Source of the DNA: an uncultured SAR86 cluster bacterium
Lineage (GTDB): Bacteria > Pseudomonadota > Gammaproteobacteria > Magnimaribacterales > D2472
DNA: 64,000 nt
Direction of reading: 5' to 3'
NCBI GenBank assembly: GCA_943789005.1
Contig: CALSSL010000001.1
Span: 318,511 to 382,510 of the forward strand
Shown: positions 23,305 through 36,499 of the stretch, in pieces
Layout: every line of letters begins with the position of its first letter
Numbering within the stretch: the first letter of the stretch is position 1
Program-made: the position numbers and the translations under genes
The notes under the pieces: model-generated
What the model was told of the DNA's origin: nothing
The model's input: the letters and a program-made list of their open reading frames with translations, nothing else
Database searches by the model: none

Positions 23305-23417
23305 ATGTTTATATTTCCGTTTTTAAATTATGTAATAGTGGGTAAATAAGATGGTGGCCAATGGCCGTGATGTGAAGATACTAATTCTTTTTATTCTAAG
23401 TTATGAAAATACATTAC

Positions 23418-23744
23418 TTAGACTACTGTACTTATAAACTCCTCTAATTGTTGTTTGCTTAAAGCCCCTATTTCGACTCCCGCAGGCTCTCCGTTTTTAA
23501 AAATTATCAATGATGGTATGGATCTAATTCCATACTTGGCAGCAATTTCTCTATTTGAATCTACATCCATTTTACAGACTTTAATCTTATCTTGATTTTC
23601 AGAAGCAATTTCTTCAACTGTTGGTGAAAGTTGTTTGCATGGTCCACACCATTCAGCCCAAAAATCAACTAATACAGGCTTATCTGAATTCAATACATCA
23701 TTATTAAAATTTTCTTCGCCCTGTAATTCAATAACATTACTCAT
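23418..23744 (-). CDS. trxA: Thioredoxin 1
   Basis: A small cytoplasmic disulfide reductase. The active site is WCGPCK (Cys33, Cys36), with the buried Asp in VLVDFWAEW and the cis-proline in IRSIPSL. The length of 108 residues is the same as the E. coli protein. It overlaps the stop of hemB by 4 bases and is the last gene of the run esterase-ABC-ilvD-hemB-trxA; rho follows. Confidence 0.97.
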   Translation of the reverse strand: MSNVIELQGEENFNNDVLNSDKPVLVDFWAEWCGPCKQLSPTVEEIASENQDKIKVCKMDVDSNREIAAKYGIRSIPSLIIFKNGEPAGVEIGALSKQQLEEFISTVV

Positions 23745-24739
23745 TTAGTATTAATCTCCCTGGAAATCTCTTTGGCAGCATATGTAAGAATTGCATCTGC
23801 ACCAGCTCTTTTAAAGCTCACTAGTGATTCTATCATAACATCGCTATCTAGCCACCCTTTATTTATTGCTAGCTTAAGCATACTGTATTCCCCGCTTACC
23901 TGATAAGCAAATGTAGGAACTTTAAATGTATTTTTAATCAAAGAAATTATATCTAAATATGGCATGCCAGGTTTAACCATCACAATATCAGCACCTTCAT
24001 TAATATCAATTGCGACTTCATGAATTGCCTCATCTTTATTGGTAGGTGACATTTGATAAGAGGATTTTGATGATTTTCCAAGATTGCTAGCAGATTTAAC
24101 AGCATCCCTAAAAGGTCCATAAAACTTTGAATTATATTTGGCTGCATAAGAAAGCAGGATAGTATTTTTATAATCTGCTGTTTCAAGCGCTTCCCTGATA
24201 ATACCTATTCTTCCATCCATCATATCTGAGGGTGCTAAAATATCAGCACCTGATTCAGCCAATATTAAAGATTGGGCTTTAAGAACATCTAGGGTTAAAT
24301 CATTATCAACATAGTTGCCTTTTAATATTCCATCATGGCCATGATCTGTATATGGGTCCAATGCCACATCTGCAATTATAAGCATTTCAGGAAACTTACT
24401 TTTAATTTTTTGGATAGACTCACATATTAAATTAGATTTATTTAATGCCTCTTTTCCATTACTATCTTTTTTACTTGAATCGATAGCAGGAAATAATGCG
24501 ATAGTATTTATATTATTTTCTAAAAGATCTTCAACTTCATCTATAACGGATTCTTTGCTATATCTTAGAACTCCAGGCATTGAATCTATTTTTTCTGTGC
24601 CTTTGAGATTTTCTTTTATAAATAAGGGTTGAATTAAATCATTTGAGGATAAAGATGACTCTGAGACAAGGTTAATTAAAGTGTTATTTGCCCTCAAACG
24701 TCTAAGCCTTGAAGTTGGAAATTTTCTATCGATATGCAT
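23741..24739 (-). CDS. hemB: Delta-aminolevulinic acid dehydratase (porphobilinogen synthase)
   Basis: HemB condenses two aminolevulinates to porphobilinogen. The metal segment reads DVALDPYTDHGHDG (residues 124-137): the three Cys of the zinc enzymes are Ala126, Asp128 and Asp136, so this is the zinc-independent, magnesium-type form. The Schiff-base lysines lie in SYAAKYNSKFYGPFRDA and MVKPGMPYLD. The length of 332 residues is normal. It is 3 bases after ilvD and overlaps trxA; the next heme genes, hemC and hemD, are 2 kb away on the other strand. Confidence 0.97.
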   Translation of the reverse strand: MHIDRKFPTSRLRRLRANNTLINLVSESSLSSNDLIQPLFIKENLKGTEKIDSMPGVLRYSKESVIDEVEDLLENNINTIALFPAIDSSKKDSNGKEALNKSNLICESIQKIKSKFPEMLIIADVALDPYTDHGHDGILKGNYVDNDLTLDVLKAQSLILAESGADILAPSDMMDGRIGIIREALETADYKNTILLSYAAKYNSKFYGPFRDAVKSASNLGKSSKSSYQMSPTNKDEAIHEVAIDINEGADIVMVKPGMPYLDIISLIKNTFKVPTFAYQVSGEYSMLKLAINKGWLDSDVMIESLVSFKRAGADAILTYAAKEISREINTK

Positions 24740-24742
24740 AAA

Positions 24743-26404
24743 TTAGTCTGTTACTGCCCCTAGGCTTGCTGATTTTACACTTTTTGCAAATTTAGACAAA
24801 ACACCTTTTGTTGGAGGGGTTTTAGGATTAATCCATTTAGATAGCCTATTTTGAATCTCTTCATCCGAAATCTTTAAAGTTAATTCGTCTTTTTCGGCAT
24901 CTATTAAAATAATGTCACCATCTTCAACTATTGCGATTACTCCTCCATCAGCAGCCTCAGGAGTAATATGACCAACAACAAAACCATGAGTTCCTCCAGA
25001 AAATCGTCCATCAGTTATAAACCCTACTTTGTCACCAAGCCCTTGTCCCATAATTGCAGAAGTAGGTTTTAACATTTCACGCATCCCTGGACCACCTTTG
25101 GGTCCTTCATAACGAATAACAACAACATCACCGGATTGAATTGATTTTGAAAGAATGGCCTCAACCCCTTCCTCTTCAGAATTAAAAACTCTAGCTTTAC
25201 CTTCAAAAGACGTACCCTCTTTTCCAGTTATTTTTGCTACCGCCCCTTCAGATGCTAAATTACCATAAAGAATTCTTAAGTGACTATTAGCTTTTATTGG
25301 ATCATCAAAAGCTTTTATTATTTTTTGATTAGACTCATATGGTCGAATTTGAGATAAATTTTCACTTATTGTTTTTCCAGTTACGGTCATGCAATCACCA
25401 TGAAGCAACCCTTTTTCTAATAGAGTTTTCATTAAAGGCTGAATTCCTCCATTTGCATTTAATTCTGACATGTAATGAGATCCAAATGGTTTTAAGTCAG
25501 CCATCACAGGAGTTTTTTTACCAATTCTAGTAAAATCATCTAAATGTAAATCAACTCCAATTGCATGAGCCATTGCTAATAAATGCAGAACTGCATTTGT
25601 TGAACCCCCAAGTGAAATAACAATAGTAATAGCATTTTCAAATGCTTTTTTTGTCATAATATCCGATGGTTTTATATCTTTTTCTAAAAGATTCATTATT
25701 GCAGTTCCTGAATTTAGACAATCTTTCTGTTTATCTTCAGATATTGCATCCTGGCTACTGCTGCCTGGTAAACTCATCCCCAAGGCCTCAATTGCAGAAG
25801 CCATAGTATTTGCTGTGTACATCCCACCGCATGAACCGGGACCTTTAACGGAAACTTTTTCAACATGTATTAATTCTGATTCATCTAATTCACCTTTAGA
25901 GAATTCACCGGTTTTTTCACATACTGTTACATAATCTGTATTTTCAGAACTTGGTTTAATTGATCCTCCATATATAAATATCGATGGTCTATTAAGCCTG
26001 GCCATGCCAATAATGCATCCAGGCATATTTTTGTCACATCCGCCAATTGCTATTACACCGTCATAGCCGAGACATCCCACAACAGTTTCAATAGAATCAG
26101 CAATCACTTCTCTAGAAACTAGAGAATATTTCATACCCTGAGTACCCATAGAAATTCCATCGGATACAGTAATTGTATTAAATAAAACACCTTTTCCACC
26201 TGAGCTATCAACTGATTTTTCTACAACATCTGCAAGTTGATTGATATGCATATTGCATGGAGTAACTTTTGCTCCTGTAGATGCAATACCAACAAATGGT
26301 TTACAAAAGTCTTCAGAAGTAAAACCAACACCTCTTAGCATAGATCTTGATGCCGCCTGGTTAGGGCCATCTACTAATTCTTTTGAAAATTTTCTATTTG
26401 TCAT
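24743..26404 (-). CDS. ilvD: Dihydroxy-acid dehydratase
   Basis: IlvD dehydrates dihydroxy acids to the 2-oxo acids in valine and isoleucine synthesis, using an iron-sulfur cluster. The cluster Cys residues are in TPCNMHI (about Cys50), GGCDKNMPGC (about Cys122) and GSCGGMYTANTM (about Cys195). DGRFSGGTHGFVVGH near the C-terminus is the family signature. The 553-residue length is that of the shorter IlvD form. It sits between a double ABC ATPase (13 bases upstream) and hemB (3 bases downstream), apart from ilvBHC. Confidence 0.97.
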   Translation of the reverse strand: MTNRKFSKELVDGPNQAASRSMLRGVGFTSEDFCKPFVGIASTGAKVTPCNMHINQLADVVEKSVDSSGGKGVLFNTITVSDGISMGTQGMKYSLVSREVIADSIETVVGCLGYDGVIAIGGCDKNMPGCIIGMARLNRPSIFIYGGSIKPSSENTDYVTVCEKTGEFSKGELDESELIHVEKVSVKGPGSCGGMYTANTMASAIEALGMSLPGSSSQDAISEDKQKDCLNSGTAIMNLLEKDIKPSDIMTKKAFENAITIVISLGGSTNAVLHLLAMAHAIGVDLHLDDFTRIGKKTPVMADLKPFGSHYMSELNANGGIQPLMKTLLEKGLLHGDCMTVTGKTISENLSQIRPYESNQKIIKAFDDPIKANSHLRILYGNLASEGAVAKITGKEGTSFEGKARVFNSEEEGVEAILSKSIQSGDVVVIRYEGPKGGPGMREMLKPTSAIMGQGLGDKVGFITDGRFSGGTHGFVVGHITPEAADGGVIAIVEDGDIILIDAEKDELTLKISDEEIQNRLSKWINPKTPPTKGVLSKFAKSVKSASLGAVTD

Positions 26405-26417
26405 AATTCTAATACTA

Positions 26418-28016
26418 CTATTCGGAGGCGTATCTTAGCGCAGCTGTTAGTAATTTTTTAGTATATTCTTCTTTTGGCTCATCAAAAACCTTTTGAGAAA
26501 TACCAGATTCAATAATAATTCCATCTTTCATAACAAAAATATAGTCAGACATTGATCTAATAACTTTTAAATCATGGCTTATAAAAAGGTAAGTAAGTCC
26601 ATATTCTTTCTGAATATCTTTAAGAAGATTTATAACTTGAATCTGAATAGATCTATCAAGAGCAGAGGTAGGTTCATCTAAAATCATAAAGGCAGGGTTC
26701 ATTATTAAAGATCTAGCAATTGCTATTCTTTGTCTCTGTCCACCTGAAAATTCATGGGGATATTTATTCTTTGCAGCTGATTCAATACCAACATCAGACA
26801 ATACTTTATCAATTTTATTTTCTTGCTCAATTTTTGATAATTTAAAATGGACTCCTAAACCTTCGCCAACAATCTCGCCAATTGTCATTCTAGGGGACAG
26901 GGATCCGTAAGGATCTTGGAAAACTATTTGAATATTTTTCTTCAAGACTTTTTTCTCTTGATTTGAGTTTAAATTTAAATTTTTATCTTTAAAAAATATG
27001 TCTCCTTCATAAGAAATCAAATTTGCAATCGCTTTACCAAGGGTGGATTTGCCTGATCCAGATTCACCCACCAAGCCAATAGTAGTGTTTTCAAAAATCT
27101 CAAAAGAAACATTTTTTACAGCATGAAAAGTATTTTTCTTAAAAATATTTGTTGAAGGTATCTTATAAAAAACATTTAGATTATCTACTCTAATAATAGG
27201 ATTGTGTTCAATTTGGATTGATTCTTTTGGTTGTGGTTCAGCATCTAGGAGTTTTTTTGTATATTTATGATCGGGATTATTAAAAACTTTTTCAGTTGGC
27301 CCTTGTTCTACAATAGCTCCATCTTTCATAACACATACCTGATCTGAAAATTCTTTTACTAACCCTAAGTCATGGGTTATGAATAATATTGACATCCCTA
27401 ATTCATTTTTTAATTTAGACATAAGGTCTAAAATCTGTGCTTGTATGGTCACATCTAATGCTGTGGTAGGCTCATCTGCTATTAATAATTGTGGTTTATT
27501 TACAAGCGCCATTGCGATCATTACTCTTTGTCTTTGACCGCCAGATAGCTCATGCGGATAACAATAAAATCTTCTCTCCACATCATCGATCTCAACTAGA
27601 TTTAAAAGATTTTTTGCTTCTTCGTCTGCTCCTTTTCTTGAGCTTTCTGAATGAAGCATGATTGATTCAGTTATTTGATTTCCTACCCTGTGATATGGAT
27701 TTAAAGATGTCATTGGTTCTTGAAAAACCATTGAAACAATATTACCTCTTATATTAAGTAGTTTATCTTTTGAAGCATTAATAATCTCATCGCCTTTAAA
27801 TTTAATTGATGAAACTTCTGAATAAGAAGCTTGAGGTCTAGGTAATAACTGGAGTATTGACATAGCTGTGACAGATTTTCCTGATCCAGACTCTCCAACA
27901 AGAGCTAAAGTTTTGTTATTTTCAATATTAAAACTTATATCATTGACTGCATTAAATTTTCCTTCCCTTGTTGCAAAATCAATGCTTAAATTATTTACCT
28001 CTAATATATTATTCAT
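26418..28016 (-). CDS. Tandem ABC transporter ATPase of the oligopeptide/microcin C type
   Basis: A 532-residue cytoplasmic protein with two nucleotide-binding domains in one chain, as in YejF and GsiA. Domain 1 has Walker A GESGSGKS, signature LSGGQRQR and Walker B LLIADEPTT; domain 2 has GESGSGKST, FSGGQRQR and FMILDEPTS. In this family such proteins energise uptake of peptides, glutathione or microcin. No permease or substrate-binding protein gene lies beside it, so the partners must be elsewhere. It overlaps the esterase gene by 4 bases and is 13 bases from ilvD. The substrate is unknown. Confidence 0.92.
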   Translation of the reverse strand: MNNILEVNNLSIDFATREGKFNAVNDISFNIENNKTLALVGESGSGKSVTAMSILQLLPRPQASYSEVSSIKFKGDEIINASKDKLLNIRGNIVSMVFQEPMTSLNPYHRVGNQITESIMLHSESSRKGADEEAKNLLNLVEIDDVERRFYCYPHELSGGQRQRVMIAMALVNKPQLLIADEPTTALDVTIQAQILDLMSKLKNELGMSILFITHDLGLVKEFSDQVCVMKDGAIVEQGPTEKVFNNPDHKYTKKLLDAEPQPKESIQIEHNPIIRVDNLNVFYKIPSTNIFKKNTFHAVKNVSFEIFENTTIGLVGESGSGKSTLGKAIANLISYEGDIFFKDKNLNLNSNQEKKVLKKNIQIVFQDPYGSLSPRMTIGEIVGEGLGVHFKLSKIEQENKIDKVLSDVGIESAAKNKYPHEFSGGQRQRIAIARSLIMNPAFMILDEPTSALDRSIQIQVINLLKDIQKEYGLTYLFISHDLKVIRSMSDYIFVMKDGIIIESGISQKVFDEPKEEYTKKLLTAALRYASE

Positions 28017-29017
28017 ATAATTTTTTTATACTCCCCTAAAAAATCATCTACTGCAATCTTAGCGGCCTTAAGTCGTGTTATAGAGACGAAACCATGAAAC
28101 ATATTAGGATAATGTAATTGTTTCACATTATCTCCTCTTTTATGTAATAAGTATGCATACTTTTCACCATCATCACACAGAGGGTCAAATCCAGCAGTAA
28201 TAATAATAGTATTTGGCATCTTTATACCTGGAGTTAATTTAAGCAAATTAAAAGCTTGGTCATTTATGTTATTAAAGTCATTGCTAAATTTATCCCAAAA
28301 CCAAATCATAGTTTTTTTGGTAAGAAGATAACCTTCTGATAGAAAATTATATGAATCGGATTTACAATCTGGATCACACATTGGGTAAATTAAAAACTGA
28401 CTATTAGGAATTTGCCCTTCATTTATTTGAGCTAATTTATGAACTAATGATGCAGCTAGATGAGCTCCAGCACTATCACCGCATACTGAAATATTTTCTG
28501 ACTTATATCCATTTTCAATAAGCCAATAATAAGCCTGAATTGAATCATTGAGAGCATCAGGATATTTATGCTCTGGAGCAAGCCTATACTCCAATGAATA
28601 TACTTTTGCATGCAGAGAGTCTGCCATATAAGAAACATATCCGTCGTGAGTATCCACAGAATTTAGAACATATCCACCTCCATGAAAAAATAATATAGCA
28701 GTGTTTGAAGAGATATTAGACGGAATATATTCTCTGCATAATATTTTATTTTTACCAACTAAGTGATCTACTTTTTCAACATAATTATTTGGACTAATAG
28801 AGAGATTTTGTTTCACTCTATTTTTTATAATTAAATTTCTTATGTTAGGGATTTCGCTATCAGAAAGAGAGGTTAAATCAATAAATGGCTGAAGACTAAT
28901 TAATGCCTGGGATTGAGTGTCAAACAGATGGCCTCTATAGGGTGGTTTTTTTCTATAAAAAATTTTTAAAATCCATATTGGTATTTTGAAGAAAAAATTT
29001 AAAATAAATGCGTTCAT
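28013..29017 (-). CDS. Alpha/beta hydrolase, hormone-sensitive-lipase-like esterase
   Basis: A 334-residue hydrolase with the HSL (family IV) signature: oxyanion motif FFHGGGYVL, nucleophile GDSAGAHLA (Ser), then FDPLCDDG (Asp) and MFHGFV (His), which completes the triad. Members cleave short-chain acyl esters. The N-terminus has a hydrophobic run (FILNFFFKIPIWILKIFY) that may anchor it in the membrane. It is the first gene of the run to trxA. The natural substrate is unknown. Confidence 0.9.
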   Translation of the reverse strand: MNAFILNFFFKIPIWILKIFYRKKPPYRGHLFDTQSQALISLQPFIDLTSLSDSEIPNIRNLIIKNRVKQNLSISPNNYVEKVDHLVGKNKILCREYIPSNISSNTAILFFHGGGYVLNSVDTHDGYVSYMADSLHAKVYSLEYRLAPEHKYPDALNDSIQAYYWLIENGYKSENISVCGDSAGAHLAASLVHKLAQINEGQIPNSQFLIYPMCDPDCKSDSYNFLSEGYLLTKKTMIWFWDKFSNDFNNINDQAFNLLKLTPGIKMPNTIIITAGFDPLCDDGEKYAYLLHKRGDNVKQLHYPNMFHGFVSITRLKAAKIAVDDFLGEYKKII

Positions 29018-29092
29018 GATTTATTTGCTTGTGTTAGTAATATAAATTTTGTGCTTTCTTTTATTAGTTTTGAAGTTTATTCTTAAGTGCCT

Positions 29093-29506
29093 ATGAGACA
29101 AATTATAATTATACTCCTATCTATAAATTTATCTGTAGAATTAAGTTCTTTTGAATTCTTAGAAAACAAAAATACAATTCCTGAAGCAAATGAAGTCTTC
29201 ATATTAAAGAGCTCTCTTGAAAATGATTCAATTATACTTTCATGGGATATTAAGAATGGCTATTATTTGTATCTAAATAGTATTCAAATTAATAAAAGTA
29301 AGGACGTTATTCCTTATAAGGTTATTTATTCTAATCAATCCACTTATTCTGATGAGTTCTTTGGAACAATGGAAATATTAAGGCATGAATTTAAAATTAA
29401 AATTAAAAACCTGGATATGTTGGATTTATCTGAAATATTGATAAACTACCAAGGCTGCTCAGATGCAGGCTTTTGTTATCCCATTCAAACAAGTAAACTT
29501 CTTTAA
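29093..29506 (+). CDS. Stand-alone DsbD alpha (N-terminal) domain; truncated dsbD
   Basis: The 137-residue product has a signal peptide (MRQIIIILLSINLSVELSS) and a single periplasmic domain ending in LINYQGCSDAGFCYPIQ, the redox-active Cys-X5-Cys of the DsbD alpha domain. Full DsbD is about 570 residues, with a membrane beta domain and a thioredoxin-like gamma domain; both are missing, and aroQ begins 36 bases downstream. dsbD commonly precedes aroQ-accBC in related gammaproteobacteria, so this looks like the ancestral locus after an internal loss. A GTG at 29087 is an alternative start. Without the beta domain it would need another electron donor, such as a CcdA-like protein elsewhere. Confidence 0.8.
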   Translation: MRQIIIILLSINLSVELSSFEFLENKNTIPEANEVFILKSSLENDSIILSWDIKNGYYLYLNSIQINKSKDVIPYKVIYSNQSTYSDEFFGTMEILRHEFKIKIKNLDMLDLSEILINYQGCSDAGFCYPIQTSKLL

Positions 29507-29542
29507 AAAACTATTTAAAATCTTCAAATTTCTGCTAAAATC

Positions 29543-29992
29543 ATGAAAATGAAAATTCTAATAATAAATGGTCCAAATCTAAACCTCTTAGGCTCAAGAG
29601 AAACAGATATATATGGAGATATCTCATTAGAGCAAATAGAGTCAAACCTTTTTTCTATTGCTATAAAAGAAGGCTGTGATCTCACATGCTTTCAAAGCAA
29701 TGCCGAACATGAATTAATAAATGCTGTGCATGATGCAGGTAAAAATAACTTCAATGCGATTATTATTAATCCAGCAGCCTATACTCATACAAGCATTGCC
29801 TTGAGAGACGCGCTTTCTGGTGTTGGAATACCATTTTATGAAGTTCATATTTCAGATATTTATAAAAGAGAGGAGTTCAGAAAATTTTCATATTTATCAG
29901 ATATTGCTGAAAAAGTTTTTTGCGGCTTAGGTATTGAGGGTTATGAGTTAGCTCTTATGGAGGCTATTACATCAAATACTAGGGAGAAATAA
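29543..29992 (+). CDS. aroQ: 3-dehydroquinate dehydratase, type II
   Basis: AroQ dehydrates 3-dehydroquinate in the shikimate pathway; type II enzymes are dodecamers. The N-terminus [17 protein letters not shown] with the catalytic-loop Tyr in [21 protein letters not shown], and [14 protein letters not shown] (catalytic His) are all present. The length of 149 residues is normal. Two ATGs two codons apart (29543, 29549) compete as start. The stop overlaps the accB start (TAATG). Confidence 0.97.
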   Translation: MKMKILIINGPNLNLLGSRETDIYGDISLEQIESNLFSIAIKEGCDLTCFQSNAEHELINAVHDAGKNNFNAIIINPAAYTHTSIALRDALSGVGIPFYEVHISDIYKREEFRKFSYLSDIAEKVFCGLGIEGYELALMEAITSNTREK

Positions 29993-30429
29993 TGGATATT
30001 AGAAAAATAAAAAAATTGATTGAAATGTTACAAGAATCTGATTTAAAAGAGATTGAAGTAAGTCAAGGAGATGAGTCTGTAAGAATTCTTAGAGGTGGTT
30101 CAAAAGAAATAGGTATAAATAAAATCTCTCAACAAGCTGAAGTTTACAGTGCTGAGCCAGATATTGAACAAAAAATTGAACCAAAAAAAATTGAAGGTAA
30201 TATTATTACCTCCCCTATTGTTGGGACATTTTATAGGAAGCCTAGCCCTGATAAAGATCCATTTATAAAAATTGGGGATACTGTGGAGCAAGGTGATGTG
30301 CTTTGTATCATTGAAGCAATGAAAATGATGAATGAAATCAAATCAGACTTCAGTGGAAAAATAGTTTCTATAGACGTTGAAGATGGCCAGCCAGTTGAAT
30401 ATGGTCAACATATCATAACCATAAATTAA
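29992..30429 (+). CDS. accB: Acetyl-CoA carboxylase biotin carboxyl carrier protein
   Basis: AccB carries biotin between the two half-reactions of acetyl-CoA carboxylase, the first step of fatty acid synthesis. The biotin lysine is in EAMKMMNEI near the C-terminus, after the thumb-region segment [13 protein letters not shown]. The N-terminal helix [23 protein letters not shown] and the short linker are typical. The length of 145 residues is normal. It is followed by accC after 6 bases. Confidence 0.97.
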   Translation: MDIRKIKKLIEMLQESDLKEIEVSQGDESVRILRGGSKEIGINKISQQAEVYSAEPDIEQKIEPKKIEGNIITSPIVGTFYRKPSPDKDPFIKIGDTVEQGDVLCIIEAMKMMNEIKSDFSGKIVSIDVEDGQPVEYGQHIITIN

Positions 30430-30435
30430 ATAATC

Positions 30436-34190
<3,755 letters not shown>

Positions 34191-34239
34191 TAGTAAATAA
34201 TACTTTGATAAATTGTAGTTGGGTGGTTAAGATAATTTA

Positions 34240-34710
34240 ATGCCTTATTCTTATAAAATATTAACTTTAATAACATTGTTTTTGTTGTCTAGCTGCAATT
34301 TTAATCAGGTTATGATTAATTCTATTGATAAAGGAAATTATAGTATTAGCTTTGATTCTTCAGTTCCATTTGATTTAAACAAGGGTATTAAAAGTGCATT
34401 TAATTTTTCTAATGAGAATGATGCGAAGTCCAAAGCTAAAATTTATATCAAAGATTATTCATTTCAGGAATACTCTATTTATGCGGGCTCAGCACTGAGA
34501 TCTCTTGAGGGAGAAATCACTGCAAAATTTCATATAAAAATTGAAAATTCTGAGAAAGCTCAAGACAAAAGCGTTGAGATAGTAAAAAGGTATAAATCAA
34601 ATGAATTAAATCCTTTTTCTGAAAAAGAAGTAATAAAAAAAGTTAAAGAAAACATCTATAAAGAAATCTTAGATGAAATTATTAGAGAGGTAATTTTCTT
34701 TGAAATGTGA
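34240..34710 (+). CDS. lptE: LPS-assembly lipoprotein LptE
   Basis: LptE plugs the LptD barrel that places lipopolysaccharide in the outer leaflet. The sequence is divergent, but a lipoprotein signal is clear (ITLFLLSSC, Cys19) and the length (156) and the position between leuS and holA match lptE (rlpB) in gammaproteobacteria. The mature part has alternating strands and a helical C-terminus. It overlaps holA by 11 bases. The call depends mainly on context. Confidence 0.85.
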   Translation: MPYSYKILTLITLFLLSSCNFNQVMINSIDKGNYSISFDSSVPFDLNKGIKSAFNFSNENDAKSKAKIYIKDYSFQEYSIYAGSALRSLEGEITAKFHIKIENSEKAQDKSVEIVKRYKSNELNPFSEKEVIKKVKENIYKEILDEIIREVIFFEM

Positions 34711-35680
34711 ATCTTTGGCATTAAATAAGTATTTAGACAAATCTCAAAATATATTTTTTTTATATGGGTCAGAAGTCGTCCTAAGAAATAACTCTAAAAA
34801 TATTCTAAAAAAATATCTAGATACAAAAGGATTCTATGAAAGAAGAATAATAACTAAAGAACATTTTGATCAAATAGAGCAAACAATAATAGAAAGCTTA
34901 AATGGTTCGCTTTTTAGTTCTAAATTGATAATAGATATTTATCATGATCAAGGGAAAATGCCTGATCAAATAATTAAAATCTTTGAAATAGATAACATTA
35001 GTAATAATGAGAATATAGCAATAATAATTAACTCACATAATGAGAAATTAAATAGTGCAAATAAATGGGTTAAAAAAATAGACCAACATGCTCTTATTGT
35101 TGAATGTAAGAAATTAAAATCCTTTGAAGAAAAAATTTGGCTTAAAAATCAACTTGCATTTATTGATGAGTCTGATAAAAAAAAATTTATACAGAGTATC
35201 TATGAAATGAATGTTGGTAATCTAGTAGCTCAGCAAAATGAAGTGGATATCTTAAGGTTGATTTATAAGAGCGGAATGGAAGTATCTGGAATTTTCACGA
35301 ATGATTCTGCGGAATTTATTCCATTTGAATTAGAAGATGAGGTAATTGCGTGTAATACAAGTCGTGCACTTAGAATTATTAATACCATTAAAGAGTCAGA
35401 GGCTCACTATGCTCCTCTATTAGTATGGATAATTGGAAAAGTTGTCAATAACTCGACTGCAGCAAAGCAAAACTCAAACCCTCAATTAAGCTTGCAAAAG
35501 TCTGGGGTGTGGAGCAATAAAATTTCTTCTTATATTGATTTTATGAGATTACATTCATTACAAAAACTCATAGATCTTCAAAAAAATATTTATGAGTTAG
35601 ACTTAACTACCAAAGGTTTGAGTAAAAGAAATTTTTGGAATGATCTAGACAACATTATTATCAAAATGACTTCTAGCTAA
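34700..35680 (+). CDS. holA: DNA polymerase III subunit delta
   Basis: HolA opens the sliding clamp within the clamp loader. The protein is divergent but has the expected layout: IFFLYGSEVVLRNNSKNIL at the N-terminus (about residues 18-36), a degenerate AAA+ fold without Walker motifs, and a helical C-terminal collar domain. The length of 326 residues is close to E. coli's 343. It follows lptE, as in E. coli. Its 3' end overlaps the convergent aminotransferase by 36 bases. nadD, the usual next gene, is not here. Confidence 0.92.
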   Translation: MKCESLALNKYLDKSQNIFFLYGSEVVLRNNSKNILKKYLDTKGFYERRIITKEHFDQIEQTIIESLNGSLFSSKLIIDIYHDQGKMPDQIIKIFEIDNISNNENIAIIINSHNEKLNSANKWVKKIDQHALIVECKKLKSFEEKIWLKNQLAFIDESDKKKFIQSIYEMNVGNLVAQQNEVDILRLIYKSGMEVSGIFTNDSAEFIPFELEDEVIACNTSRALRIINTIKESEAHYAPLLVWIIGKVVNNSTAAKQNSNPQLSLQKSGVWSNKISSYIDFMRLHSLQKLIDLQKNIYELDLTTKGLSKRNFWNDLDNIIIKMTSS

Positions 35681-36499
35681 AAATTTTGAATCAAAAGTTT
35701 TTTTGGCAATCATATAACATTCATCATTTAAATTTAAATTACAATCTAAATTGATAATTTCTTTTATTGGGGCAATACCTTTGGTTGAGCTGGTTAACCA
35801 TGCTGATGAGGCAGTTTTTAAATCCTCTAAAGTATAATCTTTCTCGCAAACCTTTAGGCCAATCTCAATGAGAGCATCTATTAATATTTGTCTGGTTATG
35901 CCAGGCAAAATATTATTTGAAAGTGACGGAGTGCATATGTGACCATCTTTTACAAAAAATAAATTTGATGCTCCTGCTTCAGTAAGAATATTGTCAATGT
36001 GCATGATAACTTCATCACAACCCTTTTCTTTAGCCTCATTCATGCTTAAAACATTTCCTAAAAGCGAAGTAGATTTTATGTCGCATCTGCCCCATCTTAA
36101 GTCTTTGCAAATCATAATTTTTAAAAATTTTGTTTCAAAATTATGAGGCAAAACATACCCAAAAGTCTCAAGTCCAATATCGTTTGAATAGATATGAGAT
36201 CTAATTAAATCTTGGCCCCTTGTAACCTGATAATATACATAGCCATTTTTAGATTTGCATGATGAAATGAGTTTTTCAATTTCATCAGAGATAACATTTA
36301 AATCTAATTTCATAGACAAAGCATTTGAACTATATTGAAGTCTTTTTATGTGATTATCATAAGCAATTGGCTTAGAGTTATAAAAAGGTACCACCTCATA
36401 TACACTATCCGAAAATGTATAAGCCCTTGAAAAGGGTGAGATTTGAATATTTTTTAAACTATCGAATTTACCATTAAAAACAGCTTTAATTGTTTCCAT
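35645..36499 (-). CDS. Class IV aminotransferase, probably D-amino-acid transaminase
   Basis: A pyridoxal-phosphate enzyme of fold type IV: 284 residues, with FNGKFDSLKNIQISPFSRAYTFSDSVYE at the start, YYQVTRG, the catalytic Lys in DIKSTSLLGNVLSMNEAKEKG, and EAGASNLFFVKDG. YYQVTRG and placement next to dacA in a wall operon favour D-alanine aminotransferase, which would supply D-Glu or D-Ala for peptidoglycan; branched-chain aminotransferase or aminodeoxychorismate lyase are alternatives of the same fold. It overlaps dacA by 14 bases. Confidence 0.85.
   Translation of the reverse strand: METIKAVFNGKFDSLKNIQISPFSRAYTFSDSVYEVVPFYNSKPIAYDNHIKRLQYSSNALSMKLDLNVISDEIEKLISSCKSKNGYVYYQVTRGQDLIRSHIYSNDIGLETFGYVLPHNFETKFLKIMICKDLRWGRCDIKSTSLLGNVLSMNEAKEKGCDEVIMHIDNILTEAGASNLFFVKDGHICTPSLSNNILPGITRQILIDALIEIGLKVCEKDYTLEDLKTASSAWLTSSTKGIAPIKEIINLDCNLNLNDECYMIAKKTFDSKFLARSHFDNNVV

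Noticed and set aside
23340-23410. Possible terminator between trxA and rho (GGCC-AAT-GGCC hairpin)
   Set aside because: The stem is only 4 bp and no T tract follows on the transcribed strand.
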